Of a stretch of 64,000 bases of DNA, positions 58,301-64,000 are shown piece by piece. The number at the start of each line of letters is the position of its first letter. Position 1 is the stretch's first letter. The notes under the pieces are model-generated. The model was not told the origin of the DNA. It searched no databases and saw nothing but the letters and a program-made list of their open reading frames with translations. The translations under genes were made by a program, and so were the position numbers. Source of the stretch: Trichostrongylus colubriformis (taxonomy: Eukaryota > Nematoda > Chromadorea > Rhabditida > Trichostrongylidae); the NCBI GenBank assembly GCA_963978905.1, contig OZ022259.1, forward strand, positions 11,408,001 through 11,472,000. Direction: 5' to 3'.

Positions 58301-59929
58301 ACCACGTGCACACGCTGGAATTCAACAAGCTATTTGTCACTATTCAAATCCAAACTGGAGTGCAGTCGCAAATCAGCGAAAGACTTGTAAAAGTAGGAAT
58401 TGGTCCGTCGCAATGGAATGCGCTCACGGTTGATCTATAAAGTATCGGAGGCACATTTCTGGATTAAATTGAGTGGATTGAAGCGTTAAATAATGAGATT
58501 AAAGGAGCGCCGGAACACGCTGATGAAGAAAATTCAAAATTAGCTCACAAAAAGGGCAAGAATGAGGCCTCCTGACATGTGGGCTTGGACGAGATTACCG
58601 CTTGAAAACGAGCCTTCGAAACAGTTCTCGCTGAGAGGTATCATAGGGTACTTGGGATAGCACCTGTCTGTTCATGTCATCGTCTCCTTTATCACTGGCA
58701 TCTCTTCCTTATCTTATGTTATCACACAAATCGCAGGCCTCATTTGCCAGGTTATAGCCATGATTGCCAGCGCCACTGCCAACAGTCACGTCTGGGGTAT
58801 GCCGCTGGGTGGAGCCGTGCTTGCTTCTGTGGCTCTGCACACTGCAGGGACCGACACCAATGCCTCTGTAGGGGTGCAGCTCACTGAATGCGGGTCGAAC
58901 TACCTGACCACGGCAGAAGCTTTAACATTCCGATTATCCTGGAATGTGCCATTAAAGACAGCGGTAAGGGCGATTTCGGCCGAATGAAAAGAATTTTGAA
59001 CACATGTGAAGGTCGAAGTGCTTGTGGTCAAACGATAGTGAAGAAAAACTGAATAAAAGGGCTAAAACGCGAGAAATGAGATCGCGTTCCTGTCGTTGAT
59101 TTAATCCCGTCTCTAACTGGCGGGCCATGATGAACAAAGGCGGTACCTGTAGCATATAGGATGCCTCCACCACAGCTAAGGGGCGCACTCTCCACCTGGA
59201 ATTCCATCGTGGCTAATCTTCTTAGACTCCCAATTTTTATTTGCATGACTTACTTCAGGGAACCACCTACCCACATTACCCCTATGACTGTTTTCCAGGG
59301 AACTGAAACCCCCGTTTCGAGATTTACTTGTGACTTCTGACCAACGTTTTTATCCTCGTGACCATAGCCGACATTGGGTATCGACATGCGGAGCTGGATG
59401 AAGAAACCGACCGGTAATGTCGGTACTACTCTATGTGCAAGTCACCTGTAGCGGTATCCTAGGGTATGTGTCGGGACGTTCGCACTAGGTCAGCTTACAC
59501 GAGTGGGAGGCGCTCGCATCTTCCGCGCAATCCTCAACGGGACCAGAAAGGCGCTTCGCACACGTGGCGAACGATGGATAATCCTGACGCACACCTCAAT
59601 GTCCTCTTCGCTTGGATTCGATGACTCACCTTGTTTTCATAATGTGCATAGAACTCGTCCAAAAAATCCTTGACAAGAGCCATTTCCAAATGCGTTATCG
59701 TAACAACAACGTGTTTTTCATTCTTTGCGAACCCTCCACTATAATCACTTCCACACTTCTGTCTTGCTATCCATGTTTGACCCAATGCTTCAATCTACAA
59801 CGATGAGCACTACCAAGGAACTGGTGCAGATAGATTTTTTCTTTGTGCCGTACCTGTGAGGGAAGCAAAACTAATGCTACACAAATCAGGATGATAACAC
59901 AGAGTCGAGACATCCAAGTATCTGGGTAC
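34241..59929 (-). CDS. slo-2: SLO-2/KCNT-type ligand-gated potassium channel, 5'-partial, about 19 exons recognised
   Basis: The alpha subunit of a large-conductance K+ channel of the Slo2 family (Slack/Slick; worm SLO-2), a plasma-membrane tetramer gated by ions binding the cytosolic RCK1-RCK2 ring. Recognised exons run from the S6 helix (59929) through RCK1 (59794-55002), a linker (50660-48902), RCK2 (45736-42611) and the C-terminal region (39877-39755, 34337-34241). Junction phases are consistent wherever adjacent exons were found, and the reading frame is intact in every exon, so this looks like a functional gene. S1-S5 and the selectivity filter lie above 59.93 kb and, given the transposon-filled DNA up to 64 kb, probably outside the window. 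Not located: the linker exon with the conserved cysteine/histidine block before 45736, the exon between 39755 and 34337, and the true last exon. Introns of roughly 2-5 kb are packed with mobile DNA. Orthology rests on extended family motifs. Confidence 0.9.
34375..34510 (+). repeat. Dispersed repeat, copy 1 (partner at 37871-38005)
   Basis: GGAGTTTTGTGCTGGCGCAACTT and following sequence (GGGTCCCGT..., CTCGACGCGGTTCGC, TTCTCC...CAGAG..GAGAAGG) is shared with 37871-38005 in the same orientation. A shorter piece of the 3' part (GAGTGAGAAGGTTCCCCATTCC) also lies near 37820. It may be a split direct repeat of the PAT/DIRS-like element or an independent MITE. Confidence 0.6.
34582..34985. mobile_element. 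TTAA-flanked MITE (piggyBac-like), second copy
   Basis: TTAA at 34578-34581 and 34986-34989, ends AGACACCGTTAGGGG and, inverted, AGGCACCATTAGGGG. Non-coding. It lies in the slo-2 intron between 39755 and 34337. Confidence 0.7.
35200..38960 (+). mobile_element. PAT/DIRS-like tyrosine-recombinase retrotransposon
   Basis: In order on the plus strand: gag-like region with a perfect CCHC knuckle ([14 protein letters not shown], 35805-35846); reverse transcriptase 35906-36600 ([23 protein letters not shown] with YLDD at 36447-36458); RNase H 37047-37360 ([31 protein letters not shown]); tyrosine recombinase 38250-38880. The recombinase keeps Arg in GLLRVSK (38554), HSFR (38741-38752) and the Tyr in RSYVD (38846-38848). 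The frame breaks at a C10 run at 38732-38741. Other frameshifts occur in gag and RT, so the copy is dead or nearly so. It sits antisense in a slo-2 intron. The order gag, RT, RNase H, recombinase is that of DIRS-order elements such as PAT. Confidence 0.8.
37871..38005 (+). repeat. Dispersed repeat, copy 2
   Basis: Second copy of the repeat at 34375-34510, lying between the RNase H and recombinase parts of the PAT/DIRS-like element. Confidence 0.6.
38961..39754. other. slo-2 intron, downstream flank of the PAT-like element
   Basis: No exons recognised. The A/T-rich part up to about 39300 may belong to the 3' end of the retrotransposon. Confidence 0.35.
39755..39877 (-). CDS. slo-2: slo-2: exon for the RCK2 C-terminal lobe
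   Basis: A 123-bp exon (41 codons, phase 0/0) with acceptor TTTGTTCCAG and donor ACG|GTAACAC. It encodes [17 protein letters not shown] and [11 protein letters not shown], which matches the strongly conserved DLWIRTYG...IPxGIxRT block at the end of the Slo2 RCK2 domain. It joins the exon ending at 42611 in frame across a 2.7-kb intron. The intron after it contains the PAT/DIRS-like element. Confidence 0.92.
41373..41995 (-). mobile_element. mariner transposase fragment
   Basis: Minus-strand frames read [19 protein letters not shown], then [26 protein letters not shown]-type linker, and [17 protein letters not shown]: the helix-turn-helix and first catalytic Asp region of a DD34D mariner transposase. 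Frames are interrupted and the C-terminal catalytic part and clear terminal repeats are missing. Lies in the slo-2 intron 42610-39878. Confidence 0.8.
42611..45736 (-). CDS. slo-2: slo-2: RCK2 exons (six exons)
   Basis: Exons: 45736-45621 ([19 protein letters not shown]), 45536-45396 ([20 protein letters not shown], then FLDAISYFP), 45290-45162 ([18 protein letters not shown], then LAEEHLADC), 43041-42930 ([19 protein letters not shown]), 42864-42763 ([19 protein letters not shown]), 42694-42611 ([20 protein letters not shown]). Together these form the second RCK domain of Slo2 channels, in the family order and without frameshift. The first intron (45620-45537, 84 bp) has no GT-AG borders in frame; reading it as AT-AC restores the family PLRAYYR sequence exactly (see findings). 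The intron 45161-43042 contains a mariner relic and two unrelated candidate coding segments. Intron 42610-39878 holds a mariner fragment. Confidence 0.93.
43717..43938 (-). CDS. Candidate terminal exon inside a slo-2 intron, unknown protein
   Basis: Acceptor CAATTTCTAG followed by a frame of about 75 codons ([18 protein letters not shown], then [20 protein letters not shown] and [10 protein letters not shown]) ending at TAA near 43717. Codon use looks real. Its entry phase (two bases) does not match the phase-2 slo-2 donor at 45162 and it has a stop, so it is not a slo-2 exon. It may be the end of a nested gene or a retained fragment of another gene. Not recognised. Confidence 0.35.
44065..44205 (+). 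mobile_element. mariner 5' relic
   Basis: TTGGTGCATAAGTTTTGCG followed by TTCTTGTGGTTTTGCTGCTT and a GAACTTTATCGGG block resembles the 5' end of nematode mariner elements. No transposase remains. A related terminus, TTAGGTTGGTCCATAAGTTC, lies at 46126-46145 without a visible partner. Confidence 0.4.
44275..44511 (+). CDS. Candidate small secreted or neuropeptide-like gene, antisense in a slo-2 intron
   Basis: An ATG-initiated frame of 78 codons begins with a strongly hydrophobic leader ([20 protein letters not shown]), like a signal peptide, then an acidic segment with a Lys-Arg site ([12 protein letters not shown]). A good splice donor, ACT|GTGAGTA, occurs at the KR site, so the exon may end there. 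No partner exon was found. A chance frame cannot be excluded. Confidence 0.3.
   Translation: MQYLLIPILYLVLIASIFAVLRCSIGTGQEMRILTHPKAIYSEVENESEEGHTVSKRSNYFTHRTTGRLSREHGFGKM
46662..47521 (+). mobile_element. mariner element, internally deleted
   Basis: Terminal repeats GGTTGATTCAATATGAATCGG and its inverse, flanked by TA (46660-46661, 47522-47523). The interior has a degenerate transposase: [19 protein letters not shown] (helix-turn-helix), [10 protein letters not shown], and [13 protein letters not shown] (second catalytic Asp region, frameshifted). At 860 bp it is shorter than the usual 1.3 kb. Lies in the slo-2 intron 48901-45737. Confidence 0.85.
48243..48783. mobile_element. mariner-type MITE with nested palindrome
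   Basis: Termini CAGTGGCGGTATAAAATATGC and, inverted, CAGCAGAAGTTAGAAAAATATG, flanked by TA (48241-48242, 48784-48785). Subterminal blocks (AGTGCAGG(G/A)TGGAG) are also inverted. Inside the right half is a near-perfect palindrome (48609-48772). A related terminus is found at about 32979. Non-coding, in a slo-2 intron. Confidence 0.75.
48609..48772. repeat. 79-bp inverted repeat with 6-bp spacer
   Basis: Arms 48609-48687 and 48694-48772 are inverse copies with one mismatch seen by eye; the spacer is ACCGAA. The outer 16 bp of each arm derive from the MITE terminus, so the palindrome probably arose by an inverted duplication of the element's end. Confidence 0.85.
48902..50660 (-). CDS. slo-2: slo-2: candidate RCK1-RCK2 linker exons
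   Basis: Three candidate exons in the variable linker. 50660-50594 ([17 protein letters not shown], donor GTAAGT) joins the 55002 donor in frame if the acceptor is the CCAG just before 50660; using the TTTAG ten bases upstream would put a stop in frame. 49923-49851/49848 (acceptor CTACAG, weak donor) continues the phase but is speculative. 48958-48902 (57 bp, phase 0/0, acceptor CCTTACAG, donor GTGAGC) encodes [16 protein letters not shown]. The linker is poorly conserved in the family, so support comes from splice signals, phase and position rather than homology. The conserved exon with a CH..L...CCL pattern that should follow was not found between 48902 and 45736, where a MITE and a mariner are inserted. 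Confidence 0.5.
48964..50593. other. slo-2 intronic DNA
   Basis: Apart from the doubtful exon at 49923-49851, no genes, repeats or transposon coding were recognised in this stretch. Confidence 0.3.
50661..53131. other. slo-2 intronic DNA with short repeats
   Basis: Contains a perfect 22-bp tandem duplication (51181-51224) and a segment at about 52000-52210 that resembles 54400-54550 (both have TTTTACAGTTTGAATAAA, then TG(A/C)TGGAGA and AGC(A/C)G). A plus frame at 52506-52770 ends in GTAAGT-like sequence but is not recognised. Confidence 0.35.
53132..54377 (+). mobile_element. mariner element, near full length, degenerate
   Basis: Terminal repeats GGTTGTCCGGAAAGTTCTCA and, inverted, GGTTGTCCAGAAAGTTCTAA, flanked by TA (53130-53131, 54378-54379). 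Transposase frames: [85 protein letters not shown]. Length (1,246 bp), the DD34D signatures and TA flanks fit mariner. Frameshifts and stops make it inactive. Lies in the slo-2 intron 55001-50661. Confidence 0.92.
55002..59929 (-). CDS. slo-2: slo-2: S6 helix and RCK1 exons (eight exons)
   Basis: Exons: 59929-59854 (S6 helix, [17 protein letters not shown]), 59794-59630 (S6-RCK1 hinge; [19 protein letters not shown] and DEFYAHY), 58314-58184 ([12 protein letters not shown], then [11 protein letters not shown]), 58126-58057 ([13 protein letters not shown]), 57997-57889 ([20 protein letters not shown]), 55578-55470 ([15 protein letters not shown]), 55407-55258 (SGNELYM, then [14 protein letters not shown]), 55204-55002 ([13 protein letters not shown], then a Lys-rich tail). 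All introns within the two tight clusters are 53-62 bp except 59629-58315 and the 2.3-kb intron 57888-55579. Most donors are GTRAG-like; that of the 58314-58184 exon is a weaker GTCGGG. Exon lengths and phases join without a frameshift. The block is the classic Rossmann-fold RCK1 domain of Slo2 channels. The 3' exons of this block lie about 4.3 kb from the next recognised exon. Confidence 0.93.
55650..56650. other. GC/CpG-rich island of unknown nature in a slo-2 intron
   Basis: In 55690-56170 and 56380-56650 the sequence turns markedly GC- and CpG-rich (for example TCACGCGCTGGGGTCCTAGC, GCGCACCCGTCGCTGGCGTG, GGGGCCGCTCCGCGCCGCGA) compared with A/T-rich neighbours. Short frames are open on both strands. 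I see no rRNA, tRNA or known domain. It may be an inserted element of different composition. Confidence 0.5.
57014..57228. mobile_element. Second Penelope-like inverted repeat, degenerate
   Basis: Arms 57014-57110 and 57133-57228 are imperfect inverse copies. Each has a hammerhead-like string (minus 57102-57064: GGGCTTTTGAGGA, GTCGAAACGTC, GAGCC; plus 57141-57178: GGGCCTTTGAGGA, GTCGAAA, AGGCC), but the core CUGA has become UUGA. The ends (CTTCTCTTATGCCAACG / CGTTGGCATAGCAGAAG) echo the GTTGGCATAC ends of 22472-23077, so the two are related families. Confidence 0.6.
57300..57810 (+). repeat. Segmental duplication, copy 1
   Basis: Matches 58440-58953 in the same orientation with roughly two-thirds identity by eye, for example GGAATCTCTTCCTTATCTTCTATTATCACACAAATCG against GGCATCTCTTCCTTATCTTATGTTATCACACAAATCG (each quoted in part), and shared CCTGGAATGTGCC at the end. 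It flanks the slo-2 exons 58314-57889. Confidence 0.7.
58440..58953 (+). repeat. Segmental duplication, copy 2
   Basis: Partner of 57300-57810. The two copies lie on either side of three RCK1 exons. No slo-2 exon lies within either copy. Confidence 0.7.
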
Positions 59930-61260
59930 CTGGAAAGATAGAAGGTTGTACGGATAAATGTGAGGCAGGACTGCGTGTTTGATTGCTCGGCTATGTATCG
60001 TTCACTACTTCAGCATTACCCTCGATGACTCAATAATCCGTCAAACAATGGTCAGAAACGAGTGCCACCCGTCCTCAGGTACACAAAGATGAACTCAGGT
60101 CGACAGAAAAGTTTTGCAGTTTTTGTTCTATTTCTGTTCGCGTTTTGGACATATACGTTTGTAAAATCTTATACCGCTTCATTTTGTCAGTAATTATATA
60201 CGCAAGACGATTTCCTTTTGCGAGTTAAGTCCACTCGTTTTTGCCACCTCTTTCACGGATGGAAAAGATTTAGTCCCAAGGCTGCACTGAATTTACTTTC
60301 CCATCACTTTGCACCTTTCTTCCACATTTTCATTTTCAGTTTGAAAGTGGGTGCATCCAGACCAGTTGAGGGATATCTGTTAGGACAATTTCGCCTATCA
60401 TCAGATGACTTCCCTCGTTATCAGTAGGTCATGCCTGTGGACGATGCAGTGATTGCACGGATATGTATCGTCCACTACTTCAGCATTACCCTCGCTATGA
60501 TTCGTGAGATCCATCTCGTGAGATGTACAGAGACCCGTACGCAGAAAGTTGCTGTCTTCTATCTTCTTCTTCTAACTAGCGTCGTCGCACGGTCTGCTGT
60601 TCTTGTCAGACGTCGCCACTTGTTTCTATCTGAGGCATCCTCCGTCGTAGACTTGACTTCGGTTAGATCGCTCTTGCATCCCTTCACCACTTCTTTGGGG
60701 CTCCATGTGGTCGCTTCCCTTACGCTTCAAGCTCTACTGCTTTCCTTGTGAGGTGATCCGCTGTCCTTGTCAGCGCGTGTCCATACATTGCAGCCGTTGC
60801 TCTCTCAACTTCAGTGAATGAATAGGAGTCGCCTGCATAACTGTACTCTCATCCTTGCTCCTGATCTTGTACAGTTGCGTCCAGCCGCGTGTCCACTTCA
60901 ACATTCTAATTTCGGCCGCGTGCAGCTGCCTCTAGCATTCGCCCCTACAGCATTGCAGAACTTACCATCACTCAGTACAGCTTGCTCTTAAGCGCCGTCA
61001 ATCGCACAGGTTCCCAGTGAAACTCCTTCCATCATTTTAGCATGATGACGTTTTATTCTCTGAGTTTTGTTGCTCGTTGGTGCGATTTTTAGTAGTTCAT
61101 GATTTATGTACCTGTTGAACATGCAATAAATATAAATACATAGTTTATCATGCCGCGTTTATTCGGTTCTTCACTGGTCACCGCACCATCAGCCGTTGGA
61201 TGACTACCGAGGTACCAGGAGTCTTCTACCCTTTGAATGGTCTCCCCGGTCCGCAATCGG
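59930..61260. other. Upstream slo-2 intron with a short repeat
   Basis: TGTATCGTTCACTACTTCAG (about 59994) and TGTATCGTCCACTACTTCAG (about 60464), each followed by CATTACCCTCG, are copies of one short segment. A possible non-LTR tail, GCAATAAATATAAATAC, is at 61123-61139. No exons seen. Confidence 0.4.
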
Positions 61261-61262
61261 CT

Positions 61263-63961
61263 TTAGGCATGCTTGAAGCTTATAAACCTGGTCTTCTTGA
61301 GGTTCAATCGGAGTCCATTCCCTGATAGTTTTTCCTGCCATTTGTGCATTCTTGCCTGAAGTTGTTCTCTATTGTGCGCTACCAGAGCTATGACGTCGGC
61401 GTACCGAATGGTCTTTAGTTGCCTATCAATCAGGTCTTTCACCATATCTAAAATGGGGAATGAGATGAACGGGCCTAGGCCCGATCCTCGATGTACCTCT
61501 ACCGCATTATCTATAATACCTCATTCGTCGCAAATGTTAAGTGTGTCCCACTGCCTCAGCTCATTCGTACATATCCTTTATGAGGGCAATCAGCTGTTCC
61601 AGTATATGGAGTTTGCGAAACACGTTACAAAGAACCGACTTCGGAAGGCGGTTGAAGGCCCTCTCAAGATCGAGGAATGCCAGGTAGCATGCCACTTTTC
61701 TCACACTTTTAAATCACCTGCCTGACCATAATGATGGCGTCGGTTGTGGATTTTTTACCGATGATCCCAACCTACACCCACGGATCTCTCCATTCGTCCA
61801 GTGTAAGATTGGATCAGCCGTAGCCTCCTCCTTTGGGCTTTTGTTACGGGAAAACTCCGCGTTCAATAGCTCATCGATATACTCCTGCCCCCTTTTCACC
61901 TGGGGTTGCTTTCTTGGGATAACACTGACACTGATTTTTAGGGTCCTTACCACCCTGATATCATGAGTAGCTCGCAATCTGGTTTTGGTCAGAGTGAAGA
62001 CGAATTTCTACGCCTCTATGCCTTCTAACTTCTCGTACGAGGTATCCATTTCCGTGTTCTTGGCTTCGGCTACGGTTGCCTTAACAAGCCTCTTGCAACT
62101 TTCATAGGCGGCGGGGTCTTCTGAGCTCCGCGTTCTCAGCCAGCGTTTGCGCGTTTCCTTCTTCCGTTCCACCACTCGCTGGACCTCCTCGTTCCAGAAC
62201 CACGAGTTTCCCGGTGTTTCCTTTCAGCACCGTAGTATGACCTTGGCGGCCCTATCCCAGTCTCCTGAACCGGATAGAAGCAGTCTGGGAGACCAGCTTC
62301 GATCACCCTCTTTTTAGATCATCCCTCTCCACTCTGTGTAGCTTCCACCATAGTATCCCCTGCTCAGTTCTTACCTTTGTTCATAGGAAGCTCTACGACA
62401 CTGTTCACTAAAAGCGAGCTATGTTGGGTTGCCAAATACATACAAGGTTGTCAAAAGTCTTGTAGGACTTTTTTCGATCATCACTTTTATTATTTTTCCT
62501 TACAACAAACAACAATAGGCAACAACGTATTCACCATTGTTATCAACAACACTCTGCCACCTCATAGGTAGATCGCTGATTCCCTCCTCCCAGAACTCTG
62601 GGTTCTGACAGTCGAAGAAGTCTGCGATCGCCTTTGCAAGCAAGTCATAATCAACAAATTTTCTCTTGGCCAAAGGATTCAAGAGGATGGGTGAAGTGAT
62701 AGTGAGAAAGGGCAATGTCTGGAGATATGGCGGGTGGAGCAGGACGTCCCAGTCAAGCTCTTGCAGCTTGGCCTGGGTGCTATCCGCGATTTGGGAACGG
62801 GCGTTGTCATGAAGTAGGGTGACCGCGGATCTTTTCAGGCGCTTTTCTCGAATAGCGACGGTGAGCTGTAGGAGCTGCTGGGTGTATGCGGCAGCGGTGA
62901 CTGTCTCGTCTTGTTTCTGCCTCTCTTAGAAAAGAATTCCTTCTGCATCGCAGAGGTACACAGTCCTGAGCGTGGTTTGTCTTCCATGTCAATCTCGCCG
63001 TTGCTGAAGATAACGAACCAGCGGCGCACAGTCTCGTAGCCCACACAGCCCTTGCTCAATGCAGCGTTGATGGAGTGGCAAGCTTCCGTCGCTTTGGTGC
63101 CGCAAGACCACTCATAGTAGATGACCCGCGTGTTGGGTGGGTATCGACTACGGGCCATGTAGCTCTCTCCACGGAATCTGGTGGGTCAATATATATTCTA
63201 CTAGAAAGCTTAGAAAACGTTCTAATATATCCCTGAACCGCTTAGACCCACATCGAAGTAAACAAGAGTTATTGGTTTTTTTGGAAAAAATTTTCAAGAC
63301 TTTTGGAACAACCTAATATTAAACATCAGGTACCACCTCATGTCCTTTACACTTTTGAGGAACAGCCTCCTTACGATTACATGGTCTATTTTGAACAGCC
63401 TCCTTACGATTACATGGTCTATTTTCATTTGTCTTCCTCCGCTGCTGTAGATTATCTTCTGAGTTTCCCTTGTCGCGAAGACCGTGGGCTGTATTCGATA
63501 AAGCACCCTCTCTTCCAGCATTCCTCGACCCCGAGCCCCTGCTCCCGTGTTCTGCCTCTCTGGCCCTTTCCTGTCACTATCGACATGACCGTTTAGATCG
63601 TCCGCTACGGTGAGGTAGTTATTGGCTCCATCGAGGTTTAGACAGAACTTGTCTTTTTCAACTTCGAGGCAGCCAGCTTGAGGTGCGCACAGGGTCATCA
63701 TGATCCATCACCCTTCTTTCGTGTGTATCCTCACAGCCAAGATGCGGTCGTTGATCCTCCTTACTGCAGAGACACAGTCCTTGAGGAATAGTGCTCCGGT
63801 GTTTCGCTTAGTTTCTCCTCCGTTGTACAAGAGTTCGACACCATCACCAATCTTCCTAGCTTTAGCCCCTTCCAGCGTATTTCCTGGAGGCGTAGGACTT
63901 GTAGGCTTCTGCGTTTCATTAGGTCAGCCACCATCCGGGAGTTCACGGTCAGCGATTCCAA
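61263..63961 (-). mobile_element. RTE-like retrotransposon interrupted by a mariner
   Basis: On the minus strand the endonuclease comes first (63961-63294: SLQVLRLQEIRWKG, DLNGHVDSDRKG, YSSGGRQMKIDHVIVRR), then a mariner (62446-63313), then RT-region coding (61977-61714, and TIRYADVIALVAHNREQLQ at 61263-61445, the YADD-type active site with one Asp changed to Val). The element is broken by the insertion, frameshifts and a 33-bp in-frame duplication (63360-63425). Confidence 0.8.
62446..63313 (-). mobile_element. mariner element, degenerate, inserted in an RTE-like element
   Basis: Termini GGTTGTCAAAAGTCTTGTA and, inverted, GGTTGTTCCAAAAGTCTTG; TA follows the right end (63314-63315). Transposase pieces on the minus strand: CVGYETVRRWFVIFSNGE and MEDKPRSGL at the N-terminal side, and WEEGISDLPMRWQSVVDNNG at the C-terminal side. 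The middle is frameshifted and shortened (868 bp in total). Confidence 0.85.
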
Positions 63962-64000
63962 ACTCGGGCGAGGGTTCCGCGTGGTATCCTAGTCTTCGAA

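Noticed and set aside
57300..58953. Duplicated slo-2 exons (mutually exclusive splicing)
   Set aside because: I could not find any exon-like remnant inside either duplicated copy, so this remains only a suggestion in the findings.
1..64000. CRISPR arrays, operons with ribosome binding sites, prokaryotic genes
   Set aside because: The spliced exons, nematode gene families and transposon types show this is eukaryotic nuclear DNA; no regular spaced repeats were seen.

Overview
The window is nuclear DNA of a nematode, probably a clade V (strongylid/hookworm-like) parasite. This rests on short introns (many of 53-105 bp) with TTTTCAG-type acceptors, a nematode-style casein-kinase-1/tau-tubulin-kinase-like gene, a SLO-2-type potassium channel, and a dense load of nematode-type mobile DNA (mariner, RTE-like, BEL/Pao, PAT/DIRS-like, MITEs, tRNA-derived SINEs). 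The species is inferred, not shown. Most long open frames here are chance or transposon frames; the real host genes lie in short spliced exons on the minus strand.

Layout. 1-3985: decayed BEL/Pao LTR retrotransposon (integrase, gag, zinc knuckle, possible protease). 4-8.3 kb: mostly featureless, with weak candidate exons. 8.3-14.1 kb (minus): a CK1-family protein kinase in at least nine exons, with MULE-type MITEs and a foldback element in or beside its introns. 14.5-18.3 kb: intergenic. 18.3-18.6 kb: tRNA-derived SINE with a 14-bp target-site duplication. 19-20.7 kb (minus): RTE-like retrotransposon fragment. 22.1-23.1 kb: a candidate terminal exon, then a large inverted repeat of Penelope-like termini carrying two opposed hammerhead-ribozyme motifs. 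24.6-28.4 kb: foldback elements, a second SINE, a TA-flanked hairpin MITE and a TTAA-flanked MITE. 28.7-29.3 kb (plus): last two exons of a coiled-coil protein gene.

34.2-59.9 kb (minus): a slo-2/KCNT-type channel gene, traced from the S6 pore helix through RCK1, linker and RCK2 to the conserved C-terminal strand. Its 5' part (S1-S5 and selectivity filter) lies beyond the window. Its introns carry a PAT/DIRS-like element with a nearly complete tyrosine recombinase, three mariner copies or fragments, a mariner-type MITE with a near-perfect palindrome, a GC-rich island, a second Penelope-like inverted repeat and a roughly 510-bp duplicated segment. One intron is best read as AT-AC with a U2-like ATAAGT donor. 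61.2-64 kb: an RTE-like element (minus) interrupted by a mariner.

The two host genes are functionally separate: the kinase retains the Lys, HRD-Asp and DFG-Asp residues of an active enzyme, and the channel is a ligand-gated K+ channel. No prokaryotic genes, CRISPR arrays, rRNA genes or free-standing tRNA genes were found.
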